This document shows positions 29,313 through 36,710 of a DNA stretch of 64,000 nucleotides, piece by piece. Position 1 is the stretch's first letter. Every line of letters begins with the position of its first letter. Both the position numbers and the translations under genes were made by a program. The stretch comes from Pseudomonas sp. BMS12 (lineage in GTDB: Bacteria > Pseudomonadota > Gammaproteobacteria > Pseudomonadales > Pseudomonadaceae). The notes beneath the pieces were generated by a model. The model saw only the letters and a list, made by a program, of their open reading frames with translations. It was not told where the DNA came from and did not search any database. The stretch is taken from the NCBI RefSeq assembly GCF_001592875.1, contig NZ_LSOF01000010.1, forward strand, positions 61,049 through 125,048, given 5' to 3'.

Positions 29313-29487
29313 GAGGTCCTCGAAACGAGCGGGTACAGGCAGAGCGGCCATTGTAGGCCCGCGGGCAATGGCCTCACAGCCACAGTTGACCGCTTGGACA
29401 AGAAGGAACTGTGCTGCCAGAGCCCCAGCTTGCCTGCCTTCCGCAGATTGGCCTAACGAGGGCACAACCCAGCACAGCGTGCTCTCG

Positions 29488-29580
29488 CATCGCGACTGAA
29501 GTCGCTCCCACGAAAATCTGCTCCGCGCACAAGTAAGCGGCATGCGCGCCGCCTCTGTGGGAGCGACTTCAGTCGCGATA
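29488..29580. repeat. Pair of REP-like units in inverted orientation
   Basis: ATCGCGACTGAAGTCGCTCC at 29489 faces TGTGGGAGCGACTTCAGTCG at 29556, about 45 bases apart. A further TCGCGGCCAAGGCC fragment lies near 29611. They occupy much of the 29313-29777 gap; the remainder shows nothing I can name. Confidence 0.75.
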
Positions 29581-29777
29581 GCGAGGTCCAGGGCCACTCA
29601 CGCCACCTGTGTCGCGGCCAAGGCCGAGTGCCCCCAGCACCTCTCACTGGAGCTGATATGTACCGGCCCCACCTAACAGCAAGAGGTTAAAAAATGACCA
29701 CCTGTCGCCCACCGCCGCCAGGCAAAAGCCGCGCACTACACTGAAACCAAGTACACCCTGCGGCAGGAGGACTTGCC

Positions 29778-29987
29778 ATGTTCGGTCAACGCACCATCGA
29801 CCCCGCGCCCAGCACCCACTACCGGAGCGAGCGGGTCAGCGCAGTCAACGGTCAGTATTTCTTCTCCACGCGCGAGGGCACCCTGGAAGGCCCCTACTTC
29901 ACCCGTGTCGATGCCGAACGGGAAATCGCCTTCTACATCCGTCGCATGCGCCAGGCCAGCGATATCATCGAAAGCCGCGCCTTCTAG
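29778..29987 (+). CDS. Small conserved-looking protein of unknown function
   Basis: A 69-residue soluble protein preceded by a strong GGAGG site nine bases before the ATG. Its core NGQYFFSTREGTLEGPYFTR (~24-43) looks like a short beta module, followed by an amphipathic helix (DAEREIAFYIRRMRQA). It resembles, from memory, the DUF6316 group of Pseudomonas small proteins; that is tentative. The codon pattern is native (GC-rich third positions). It stands alone with a terminator shared with the convergent pap gene. Confidence 0.7.
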   Translation: MFGQRTIDPAPSTHYRSERVSAVNGQYFFSTREGTLEGPYFTRVDAEREIAFYIRRMRQASDIIESRAF

Positions 29988-30097
29988 CCAAGCGATAGGC
30001 CGCGTAGCAGCGAGCTCTGCTCGCAAACCGGTGGGGCGACACCGACGCTTCGCTGACGATGCACGCTGCCGCAGAAACGATCTGCGCGCCCTGATCA

Positions 30098-30138
30098 GAA
30101 AAAACGCCGCGCCCTGCAAGAGAGGCGCGGCGTTTTCT
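30098..30138. terminator. Bidirectional rho-independent terminator
   Basis: AAAAAACGCCGCGCC and GGCGCGGCGTTTTCTT form 11-base arms around a short loop. It lies between the small plus-strand gene and the convergent pap gene. Confidence 0.85.
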
Positions 30139-30161
30139 TCGGCGCACAGCATGAGTGCCTT

Positions 30162-31649
30162 CTAGTCCCTGGCGAACGCCCGCTCCAGCGCATCGTTGAG
30201 CGTGCGTAGCACCTTCACGCGGGCAAAGCGCTTGTCGTTGGCCTCGATCAGCGTCCAGGGCGCGACCGAGGTGCTGGTGCGGTCGACCATGTCGCCCACC
30301 GCGTCGCAGTATTCGTCCCACTTTTCCCGGTTGCGCCAGTCGTCCTCGGTGATCTTGAAACGCTTGAAGGGAATCGCCTCGCGCTCCTTGAAGCGCTTGA
30401 ACTGCTCGTCCTGGTCGATGGCCAGCCAGAACTTGACCAGCACGACCCCGGCGCTGGCCAGCTGCTCTTCGAAGTCGTTGATTTCGCCATAGGCGCGCAG
30501 CCAGTCGGCCGGTTCGCAGAACCCCTCCACCCGCTCCACCAGCACCCGGCCATACCAGGAACGGTCGAACACGGTGAACTTGCCGCGCGCCGGAATGTGC
30601 CGCCAGAAACGCCACAGGTAGGGCTGGGCCAGCTCCTCCTCGGTGGGTGCGGCGATCGGCACGATGCGATACTGCCGCGGGTCCAGGGCGGCCGCCACAC
30701 GGCGGATGGCACCGCCCTTGCCCGCCGCATCGTTACCCTCGAACACCGCCACCAGGGCATGCCGACGCATGCGCTTGTCACGCACCAGCGTGGCCAGGCG
30801 CGCCTGCTCTACCGCCAGCATGTCCTTGTATTCGTCCTTCTCCAGGCTCTGGGTCAGGTCCAGGTTGTCCAGCAGGCCGCGATTGTCCAGGCTGGCCACC
30901 ATGGGCGCGACGTGGGGCTGCGGTACACGCCGGCTCTTGGCCTTGAGTGCGGCCTGCAGGCCATCGAGAAGGATGCGCCCCACCGTCAGGCTGCGGTAAT
31001 GCTCATCGCTGCCCTCCACCACGTACCAGGGCGCGAAATCACGACTGCTGCGGCGCAGCACACGCTCACCGTGGCGCACGAACTTGTCGTAGGTCTTCGA
31101 CTGTTGCCAGTCCAGCGGGCTGAGCAGCCAGCTGCGCTGCGGGTCGTCCTGCAGCGCCTTCAGGCGCGCCTTCATCTGCTGTTTGGACAGGTGAAACCAG
31201 AACTTGAAGATCAGCGCGCCCTCGTCACAGAGCATCTGTTCCAGGGCCAGGGCGCCGTCGATGGCCTGATCCAGCACGGCGTTCTTGATGTGACCATGTA
31301 CCCGCCCCTGGAGCATCTGGCTGTACCAGTTACCGAAGAAGATACCGATGTGCCCCTTGGGCGGCAGCTGCCGCCAGAAGCGCCAGGCCGGTGGCCGGGC
31401 CAGCTCCTCGTCGGTCTGTTGGTCGAAGGTGCTGACCTGAATCAGGCGTGGGTCCATCCACTCGTTGAGCAGCTTGACCGTCTCGCTCTTGCCGGCACCC
31501 TCGATGCCGTTGATCAAGATAAGGACCGGGAAACGCCCCTGTTGCTTCAACTCATACTGCGCCTCCAGCAGCGCCTCGCGCAGCGCCGGCGCTTCCCTGT
31601 CAAAGGTTTCCTCGTCGATTGCGCGACCCAGTTCGGCAGACTCGAACAT
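30162..31649 (-). CDS. pap: Polyphosphate:AMP phosphotransferase (two-domain PPK2)
   Basis: A 495-residue cytoplasmic kinase that uses polyphosphate to convert AMP to ADP. Two tandem PPK2 domains are seen, each with a P-loop: GIEGAGKSETVK (~residue 48) and EGNDAAGKGGAIRR (~305). The second also has the lid motif FDRSWYGRVLVERVEGF. In the family the N-terminal copy is catalytically weak and the C-terminal one active. AGGAG lies seven bases before the ATG at 31649; the ATG at 31655 is too close to it. It is divergent from mnmC. Confidence 0.92.
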   Translation of the reverse strand: MFESAELGRAIDEETFDREAPALREALLEAQYELKQQGRFPVLILINGIEGAGKSETVKLLNEWMDPRLIQVSTFDQQTDEELARPPAWRFWRQLPPKGHIGIFFGNWYSQMLQGRVHGHIKNAVLDQAIDGALALEQMLCDEGALIFKFWFHLSKQQMKARLKALQDDPQRSWLLSPLDWQQSKTYDKFVRHGERVLRRSSRDFAPWYVVEGSDEHYRSLTVGRILLDGLQAALKAKSRRVPQPHVAPMVASLDNRGLLDNLDLTQSLEKDEYKDMLAVEQARLATLVRDKRMRRHALVAVFEGNDAAGKGGAIRRVAAALDPRQYRIVPIAAPTEEELAQPYLWRFWRHIPARGKFTVFDRSWYGRVLVERVEGFCEPADWLRAYGEINDFEEQLASAGVVLVKFWLAIDQDEQFKRFKEREAIPFKRFKITEDDWRNREKWDEYCDAVGDMVDRTSTSVAPWTLIEANDKRFARVKVLRTLNDALERAFARD

Positions 31650-31743
31650 GCCCATCTCCTTGCTTCGATCCGCTCAGCCTAGCGGATTAGCCCAGGCTTT
31701 GGGGCTGCCGCTACAATGCGCGCCTGTCTGCCAGGGTGCTCCG

Positions 31744-33699
31744 ATGTCCGAATCCCCCACTGCCCAGCTCGACTGGGACGCACAAGGTCAACCGCTGTCA
31801 CGCCAGTTCGGCGATGTGTACTTCTCCCGCGAAGACGGTCTGGGCGAAACCCGCCATGTATTCCTCGACGGCAACGACCTGGCCGCGCGCTTTGCCGCCC
31901 TGCCTGCGGGCGGGCGCCTGATCATCGGCGAAACCGGCTTCGGCACCGGCACCAACTTCCTCTGCACCTGGCAACTGTTCGACCAGTTGGCGCCGGCCGA
32001 CGCCCAGTTGCATTTCGTCAGCGTCGAGAAATACCCGCTGAGCGTCGCCGACCTGAGCCGCGCCCTGGCCCTGTGGCCGGAGCTGGCGCCCTGGGCCGAA
32101 CAGCTGCAGGAGCAATACGTGGCCCTCCATGCCGGTTTCCAGCGCCTGCTCCTGGCCGGCGGCCGCGTGGTGCTGACCCTGCTGATCGGCGATGCCCTGG
32201 ACATGCTGCCGCAGCTGGATGCGCGCATCGATGCCTGGTTCCTCGATGGTTTCGCCCCGAGCAAGAACCCCGACATGTGGACGGCCGAGCTGTTCGCGCA
32301 GCTGGCCCGGCTCTCAGCCCCCGGCGCCAGCCTGGCTACCTTCACCAGCATGGGCGATGTGCGCCGCGGTCTTATCGCCGCTGGCTTCGCCATGCGCAAG
32401 CGCCCCGGCTACGGCAAGAAATGGGAAGTGCTCTGCGGCCACTTTGCTGGCACGCCCGCGAAAGCCAGCAATCCCTGGTACGCCCGCCCGCCTGCACACC
32501 CGCGCCAACGCGAGGCGCTGGTGATCGGCGCCGGCCTGGCCGGCTGCGCCACGGCCGCCAGCCTGGCGGCGCGCGGCTGGCAGGTGACTCTGCTGGAGCG
32601 CCACGCAGAGGTCGCCCAGGAAGCCTCCGGCAATCCCCAGGGCGTGCTCTATCTCAAGCTTTCCGCGCACGGCACCGCCCTCTCGCAACTCGTCGTGGCC
32701 GGTTTCGGCCACACCCGCCGCCAGTTGCAACGCCTGCAGCAAGGTCGCGACTGGGCCGCCTGCGGCGTGCTGCAACTGGCCTTCGACGACAAGGAGGCGC
32801 AGCGTCAGGCCAAGCTCGGCGCAGCCTTCCCCCGCGAACTGCTACAACCACTGGATCGCTCGCAGGCCGAGGCCGTTTCCGGTGTCAGCCTGCCTGCCGG
32901 CGGGCTGTTCTACCCGGAGGCCGGCTGGGTCCATCCGCCGGCGCTGTGCCAGGCGCTGGCGGAGCATCCGCGCATCCGCCTGCAACTGCACAGCGAGGCT
33001 GTCGAGCTGCGCCGGGTCGACGGCCGCTGGCAGGCCCTGAACGATGGCCGGGTGCTGGCTGAAGCCCCGGTGGTGGTACTGGCCGGCGCCGCCGAGGTAC
33101 GGCGTTTCGCCGCCGAACTGCCGCTCAAACGCATCCGCGGGCAGATCAGCCGTCTGCCGCAAACCCCGGCCAGCGCGGCCCTGAGCTGCGTGCTCTGCGC
33201 CGAGGGCTACGTGGCACCGGCACGCGATGGCGAGCACACCCTGGGCGCCAGCTTCGATTTCCAGAGCGACGACCTCACCCCCACCCAGGGCGAACACGCG
33301 AGCAACCTGCAGCTGCTGCAAGACATTTCCCGCGAACTCGCCGAACGCATGCAGGCCGGCGATCTGGACCCTGCACAACTGCAAGGCCGTGCCGCCTTCC
33401 GCTGCACCAGCCCCGACTACCTGCCCATCGTCGGCCCGCTGGCCGACGCCGAAGCCTTCGCCAGCGCCTATGCGGTGCTGGCCAAGGACGCGCGCCAGGT
33501 ACCGGACATCCCCTGCCCCTGGCGTGAAGGCCTGTACGTCAACAGCGGTCACGGCTCGCGCGGCCTGATCAGCGCCCCGCTGAGCGGCGAACTGCTGGCC
33601 GCCTGGCTCAACGACGAGCCGCTGCCGTTACCGCGCAGCGTGGCCGAGGCCTGCCACCCCAACCGCTTCGTCCTGCGCAAACTGATCCGCAACAGCTGA
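31744..33699 (+). CDS. mnmC: Bifunctional tRNA 5-methylaminomethyl-2-thiouridine synthase MnmC
   Basis: A 651-residue enzyme that finishes mnm5s2U at tRNA position 34. The N-terminal SAM methyltransferase domain (MnmC2, ~1-235) has GETGFGTGTNFL and DGFAPSKNPDMW. The C-terminal FAD oxidoreductase (MnmC1, ~260-640) starts with VIGAGLAGCATAASLAARGW and ends with VNSGHGSRGLISAPLSGE. The domain order matches the E. coli protein. The ATG at 31744 follows AGGGTG. It is divergent from pap across 94 bases. Confidence 0.95.
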   Translation: MSESPTAQLDWDAQGQPLSRQFGDVYFSREDGLGETRHVFLDGNDLAARFAALPAGGRLIIGETGFGTGTNFLCTWQLFDQLAPADAQLHFVSVEKYPLSVADLSRALALWPELAPWAEQLQEQYVALHAGFQRLLLAGGRVVLTLLIGDALDMLPQLDARIDAWFLDGFAPSKNPDMWTAELFAQLARLSAPGASLATFTSMGDVRRGLIAAGFAMRKRPGYGKKWEVLCGHFAGTPAKASNPWYARPPAHPRQREALVIGAGLAGCATAASLAARGWQVTLLERHAEVAQEASGNPQGVLYLKLSAHGTALSQLVVAGFGHTRRQLQRLQQGRDWAACGVLQLAFDDKEAQRQAKLGAAFPRELLQPLDRSQAEAVSGVSLPAGGLFYPEAGWVHPPALCQALAEHPRIRLQLHSEAVELRRVDGRWQALNDGRVLAEAPVVVLAGAAEVRRFAAELPLKRIRGQISRLPQTPASAALSCVLCAEGYVAPARDGEHTLGASFDFQSDDLTPTQGEHASNLQLLQDISRELAERMQAGDLDPAQLQGRAAFRCTSPDYLPIVGPLADAEAFASAYAVLAKDARQVPDIPCPWREGLYVNSGHGSRGLISAPLSGELLAAWLNDEPLPLPRSVAEACHPNRFVLRKLIRNS

Positions 33700-33771
33700 G
33701 CGCAGCAGAGGCCTGACGACCAACGGACTTGCATCCGCTCACGCCCGCAAACATACTCCCCCCAGTAATAG

Positions 33772-33787
33772 ATACCCCACCGGGTAT
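33772..33787. promoter_or_regulatory. CsoR/CstR-type operator
   Basis: A perfect inverted repeat ATACCC-CACC-GGGTAT lies 14 bases before the repressor's ATG. The G-tract dyad with a 4-base centre is the established operator form of CsoR-family repressors, and A/T-flanked versions are bound by CstR. Confidence 0.75.
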
Positions 33788-33801
33788 ACAGGAGAGTCAC
33801 C

Positions 33802-34068
33802 ATGAGCACCCCGAACTCGCAGCAACAGGACGCCATGCTCAAACGCCTGGCCCGCGTCGAAGGGCAGATTCGCGGCATCCAGGCCATGATCAGGCGCGGC
33901 GAGGAATGCGAGGCCATCGCCCAGCAGTTTTCCGCCGCACGCAAGGCGCTGGATAAGGCCTACCAGGAAATGCTCGCCTGCCTGCTGGAGGAAACCATGC
34001 TCGATCCCGAGCGCGACGACGCCGAAACCCTGGCCAGGGTGCGGGCAATCTTCACCAAGTACACCTGA
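33802..34068 (+). CDS. CsoR-family repressor, CstR-like persulfide sensor
   Basis: An 88-residue all-helical DUF156 repressor (LKRLARVEGQIRGIQAMI, ~13-30). The sensing residues decide the class. Cys36 (EECEAI) is kept, but the position that is His in copper sensors carries Cys60 (MLACLLE), and the second copper-site Cys is absent. That Cys pair without His matches CstR, which forms di- to tetrasulfide crosslinks with sulfane sulfur. The downstream rhodanese, TauE and persulfide-dioxygenase genes agree. GGAGA precedes the ATG and a CsoR-type operator sits just upstream. Persulfide specificity is inferred, not shown. Confidence 0.88.
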   Translation: MSTPNSQQQDAMLKRLARVEGQIRGIQAMIRRGEECEAIAQQFSAARKALDKAYQEMLACLLEETMLDPERDDAETLARVRAIFTKYT

Positions 34069-34113
34069 ATAACCAGTTCTGCCCTGCTGCGGGTCGCTGG
34101 TACGTAGCACCAA

Positions 34114-34128
34114 TACTCCAAGGGAGTA
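34114..34128. promoter_or_regulatory. Second dyad, overlapping the rhodanese ribosome site
   Basis: TACTCC-AAG-GGAGTA is a perfect inverted repeat directly ahead of the rhodanese ATG (34135), and it contains the GGGAG ribosome site. It may be a weaker CstR site or a translation-affecting hairpin. It is followed by TACCC, echoing the first operator. Confidence 0.4.
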
Positions 34129-34134
34129 CCCGAA

Positions 34135-34677
34135 ATGACCGACAACATCTGCCTGATCGATGCACCGCGCTTTGCCAGCGTGCGCCAGCAGGGCCATGTA
34201 CGCTTCCTCATCGACGTGCGCAGCCCTGCCGAATTCCGCGCCCAGCATGTGGCCGGCGCACGCAATGTGCCGCTCGACCAGCTCAACCCGGAGTCACTGG
34301 TTACCCAGCTACGCCGGGAAGGACTGCAAAGCGGCGACGAGCTCTATCTGATCTGTCAAAGCGGCCAACGTGCTCGCCGCGCCGCCGAGCAACTGCAGCG
34401 CCTGCTACCGGGCGTGCAGGTAATCGATGGCGGCACCCAGGCCTGCGTCGCCTGCGGCCTACCCACCGAACAGGCTGCCAGCGGCGTGATCAGCATCCAG
34501 CGCCAGGTGCAGATCAGCGCCGGCAGCCTGGTACTGCTCGGCGTCGCCCTCGGCACCTGGCTGCATCCTGGCTGGTACGGCCTGGCCGCTTTCGTCGGCG
34601 CCGGCCTGACCTTCGCCGGCCTGAGCAATACCTGTGGCATGGCCCTGCTGCTCGCCCGCATGCCCTGGAACCGTTGA
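34135..34677 (+). CDS. Membrane-anchored rhodanese (YgaP-like)
   Basis: A 180-residue protein. The rhodanese domain (~1-105) has the persulfide-forming Cys in LYLICQSGQRARRA (~residue 81) and FLIDVRSPAEF. It is followed by a DUF2892-type tail with two membrane segments (~123-160). The architecture matches E. coli YgaP, an inner-membrane sulfurtransferase. In the CstR-type operon it would move sulfane sulfur between persulfide carriers. Its stop codon overlaps the ATG of the next gene (TGATG), showing translational coupling. Confidence 0.9.
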   Translation: MTDNICLIDAPRFASVRQQGHVRFLIDVRSPAEFRAQHVAGARNVPLDQLNPESLVTQLRREGLQSGDELYLICQSGQRARRAAEQLQRLLPGVQVIDGGTQACVACGLPTEQAASGVISIQRQVQISAGSLVLLGVALGTWLHPGWYGLAAFVGAGLTFAGLSNTCGMALLLARMPWNR

Positions 34678-35432
34678 TGGAGATCTTGCTGCTGGAAGCG
34701 CTGGGCATCGGTGCCGTGCTCGGCCTGCTGCTGGGCCTGACTGGCGCCGGTGGCTCCCTGGTGGCCCTGCCGCTGCTGCTCAGTTTGCACCTGCCGCTGC
34801 GCGACGCCATCGGCGTCAGCCTCGGTGCCGTGGCCCTCACCGCCCTGATAGGCGCCGTACCACGCGCCTATCAAGGCCAGGTGGCCTGGCGGCCGGTACT
34901 GTTGCTGGCGATCGCGGGATTGCCCGGCAATGCGCTCGGCCAGTGGCTCGGCCGGCAGATTCCCGAGGCCGTGCTGATTCTCGGCTTCTGCGCCCTGGTG
35001 CTGTGGACCGCCTGGCGCATGTGGCGCAGCTCCTGCCAGGTACGCAGCGGCAGTGGCCCGTTACGCAGCCTGCCGCTGGTGCTGATCGGCCTGGCCGTGG
35101 GCGTGTTCTCCGGCCTGATGGGCGTCGGCGGCGGTTTTCTGGTGGTGCCGGCACTGTTGGCGTTCACGCCACTGAGCATGCTGGCCGCCACCGCCACCTC
35201 CATGGCGGTGATCGCGCTGGTCTCCGGCGGTGGCTTCCTCTTTTATTTGAGCGGCGCGCAGCCCTCGCTGCCCCTGCTGGCCGGCCTGGCTCTTGGCGGC
35301 GCGGCCGGTGTGCTGGCTGGCAACGGCCTGGCCCAACGCCTGGGTGGCCAACTGCTGCAACGCCTGTTCGCCCTAATGCTGGTGGCAGTCAGCCTGAGCC
35401 TGGCCGCGCAGAAACTCTTCACAGGAGCCTGA
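34677..35432 (+). CDS. TauE/SafE family sulfite/anion exporter
   Basis: A 251-residue inner-membrane protein with about eight hydrophobic segments and the two inverted family repeats: GLLLGLTGAGGSLVALPLLL (~17-36) and SGLMGVGGGFLVVPALL (~144-160). TauE/SafE members move sulfite, sulfoacetate or related anions. Between a rhodanese and a persulfide dioxygenase it most likely exports sulfite or thiosulfate made from sulfane sulfur. The ATG at 34677 shares bases with the previous stop; an in-frame TTG three bases earlier is less likely. Confidence 0.9.
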   Translation: MEILLLEALGIGAVLGLLLGLTGAGGSLVALPLLLSLHLPLRDAIGVSLGAVALTALIGAVPRAYQGQVAWRPVLLLAIAGLPGNALGQWLGRQIPEAVLILGFCALVLWTAWRMWRSSCQVRSGSGPLRSLPLVLIGLAVGVFSGLMGVGGGFLVVPALLAFTPLSMLAATATSMAVIALVSGGGFLFYLSGAQPSLPLLAGLALGGAAGVLAGNGLAQRLGGQLLQRLFALMLVAVSLSLAAQKLFTGA

Positions 35433-35434
35433 TC

Positions 35435-36127
35435 ATGCTATTTCGCCAACTCTTCGATGCCGACAGCTCGACCTACAGCTACCTGCTGGCCGACAGCGGC
35501 GAAGCGCTGCTGATCGACCCGGTAAAGGACAAGCTCGACGACTACCTGCGCCTGCTCAGCGAACTGCAACTGCGCCTGGTGCTGGCCGTGGACACCCATA
35601 CCCACGCCGACCACATCACCGCCCTCGGCGAGTTGCGTACGGCCACCGGCTGTCGCAGCGGCTTCGGCCAGGAAAGTGGCAGCGCCTGCGCCAGCTTCAC
35701 CTTCAGGGACGGCGAGTGCCTGGGCTTCGGCGCACGCGAGTTGATCGCCTGGCACACGCCAGGCCATACCGACGACTCCTACTGTTTCCTGCTGCCGGCC
35801 GATGCGCAGCGGCCGGCCCGGGTCTTCACCGGCGACACCCTGCTGATTCGCGGCACCGGCCGCACCGACTTCCAGAATGGCGATGCCCGCGCCCAGTGGC
35901 AGAGCCTGCAGCGCCTGCTGAGCCTGCCCGGCGAGACCGAGGTCTGCCCCGGCCACGATTACCGGGGCTGGACCCGCTCCAGCATTGCCGAGGAAGCCGC
36001 GCACAATCCGCGCCTGCAGGTGGCCGATGTCGAGGCCTACGTCGAGCTGATGAACAACCTCAAACTACCCAATCCGAAGCTGATGGATATCGCCGTACCG
36101 GCCAATCGTGGCTGCGGCCTCGGCTGA
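35435..36127 (+). CDS. MBL-fold persulfide dioxygenase-like protein (ETHE1/Blh family)
   Basis: A 230-residue metallo-beta-lactamase-fold protein. Metal ligands are visible in VDTHTHADHITALG (~residues 53-66), HTPGHTDDSY (~107-116), FTGDTLLI (~133) and VCPGHDY (~171). The DTHTHADH form and the GRTDFQNGDA motif are those of ETHE1-type persulfide dioxygenases, which use one Fe(II) to oxidise glutathione persulfide to sulfite. It begins 2 bases after the exporter stop. With the repressor, rhodanese and exporter it completes a sulfide/persulfide detoxification operon. Confidence 0.9.
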   Translation: MLFRQLFDADSSTYSYLLADSGEALLIDPVKDKLDDYLRLLSELQLRLVLAVDTHTHADHITALGELRTATGCRSGFGQESGSACASFTFRDGECLGFGARELIAWHTPGHTDDSYCFLLPADAQRPARVFTGDTLLIRGTGRTDFQNGDARAQWQSLQRLLSLPGETEVCPGHDYRGWTRSSIAEEAAHNPRLQVADVEAYVELMNNLKLPNPKLMDIAVPANRGCGLG

Positions 36128-36132
36128 AATAG

Positions 36133-36585
36133 TCAGTCGGCCTCGCCGCACAGCTCGGCCACCCGCAACAACGCCGCGGTCAGGCTGTGGCGTTCCCACT
36201 CCGGTAGCGCGGCAAAGGCCGTGCGCAAAGCCGGCGGCAGCAAAGGCGGCGCCTCAGCCAGCAGCGCGCGACCAGCATCGCTGGTCGCCAGCCACTGGCG
36301 GCGACGATCCTGATCGTCGCGCTGACGCAGTAGCAGACCGCGCTCTTCCAAACGCTCCAGCATGCCCGACAGCGTCGCGGCACTGAGGCTGACCCTGCCA
36401 CTCAGCTCGCTGGCGGTCAGTCGTACCTCGCCATCGAGCACCCGCAGAATCATCAACTGCATCGGCGTCAGCCCACCGAAGCGCGCCAGGCGCTTGGCAT
36501 GCACTTCGCCGGCCTGCTGCAGGCGGCGCATGGCACGAAACAGGGCCGGCTCGAAAGCCGACAAATCACATTCAGTAGGAATCAT
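36133..36585 (-). CDS. MarR family transcriptional regulator
   Basis: A protein of about 150 residues with a winged HTH at ~35-100 (LTPMQLMILRVLDG, LTASELSGRVSLSAATLSG as recognition region, then the wing RQRDDQDRRRQWLA). I used the ATG at 36585; a GTG at 36597 would add four residues and neither has a clear ribosome site. It is divergent from the NAGGN biosynthesis genes, with a 14-bp palindrome between them. It is therefore likely to control itself and perhaps asnO-ngg. Its stop is 5 bases from the convergent dioxygenase stop. Confidence 0.9.
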   Translation of the reverse strand: MIPTECDLSAFEPALFRAMRRLQQAGEVHAKRLARFGGLTPMQLMILRVLDGEVRLTASELSGRVSLSAATLSGMLERLEERGLLLRQRDDQDRRRQWLATSDAGRALLAEAPPLLPPALRTAFAALPEWERHSLTAALLRVAELCGEAD

Positions 36586-36622
36586 TTTTTCTGTCACAAA
36601 CAGGGTTTTATCGGAAATAAAA

Positions 36623-36636
36623 CTTTGACATCAAAG
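36623..36636. promoter_or_regulatory. Palindrome in the MarR/asnO divergent promoter
   Basis: CTTTGA-CA-TCAAAG is a perfect 14-base palindrome within an AT-rich 125-bp divergent region. It is suited to a MarR dimer. The assignment is inferred from position and symmetry. Confidence 0.5.
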
Positions 36637-36710
36637 CATTATTTTGTTTTGGTGTAAAAGGATTCGTCATAGGACGGACACCTCCCCAACGGCAAAACCG
36701 GTAAGGATAT

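Noticed and set aside
33802..34068. CsoR-family gene considered as copper (CsoR) or formaldehyde (FrmR) sensor
   Set aside because: The His ligand and second Cys of copper sensors are missing, and the downstream genes are sulfur-handling, not copper export or formaldehyde oxidation.
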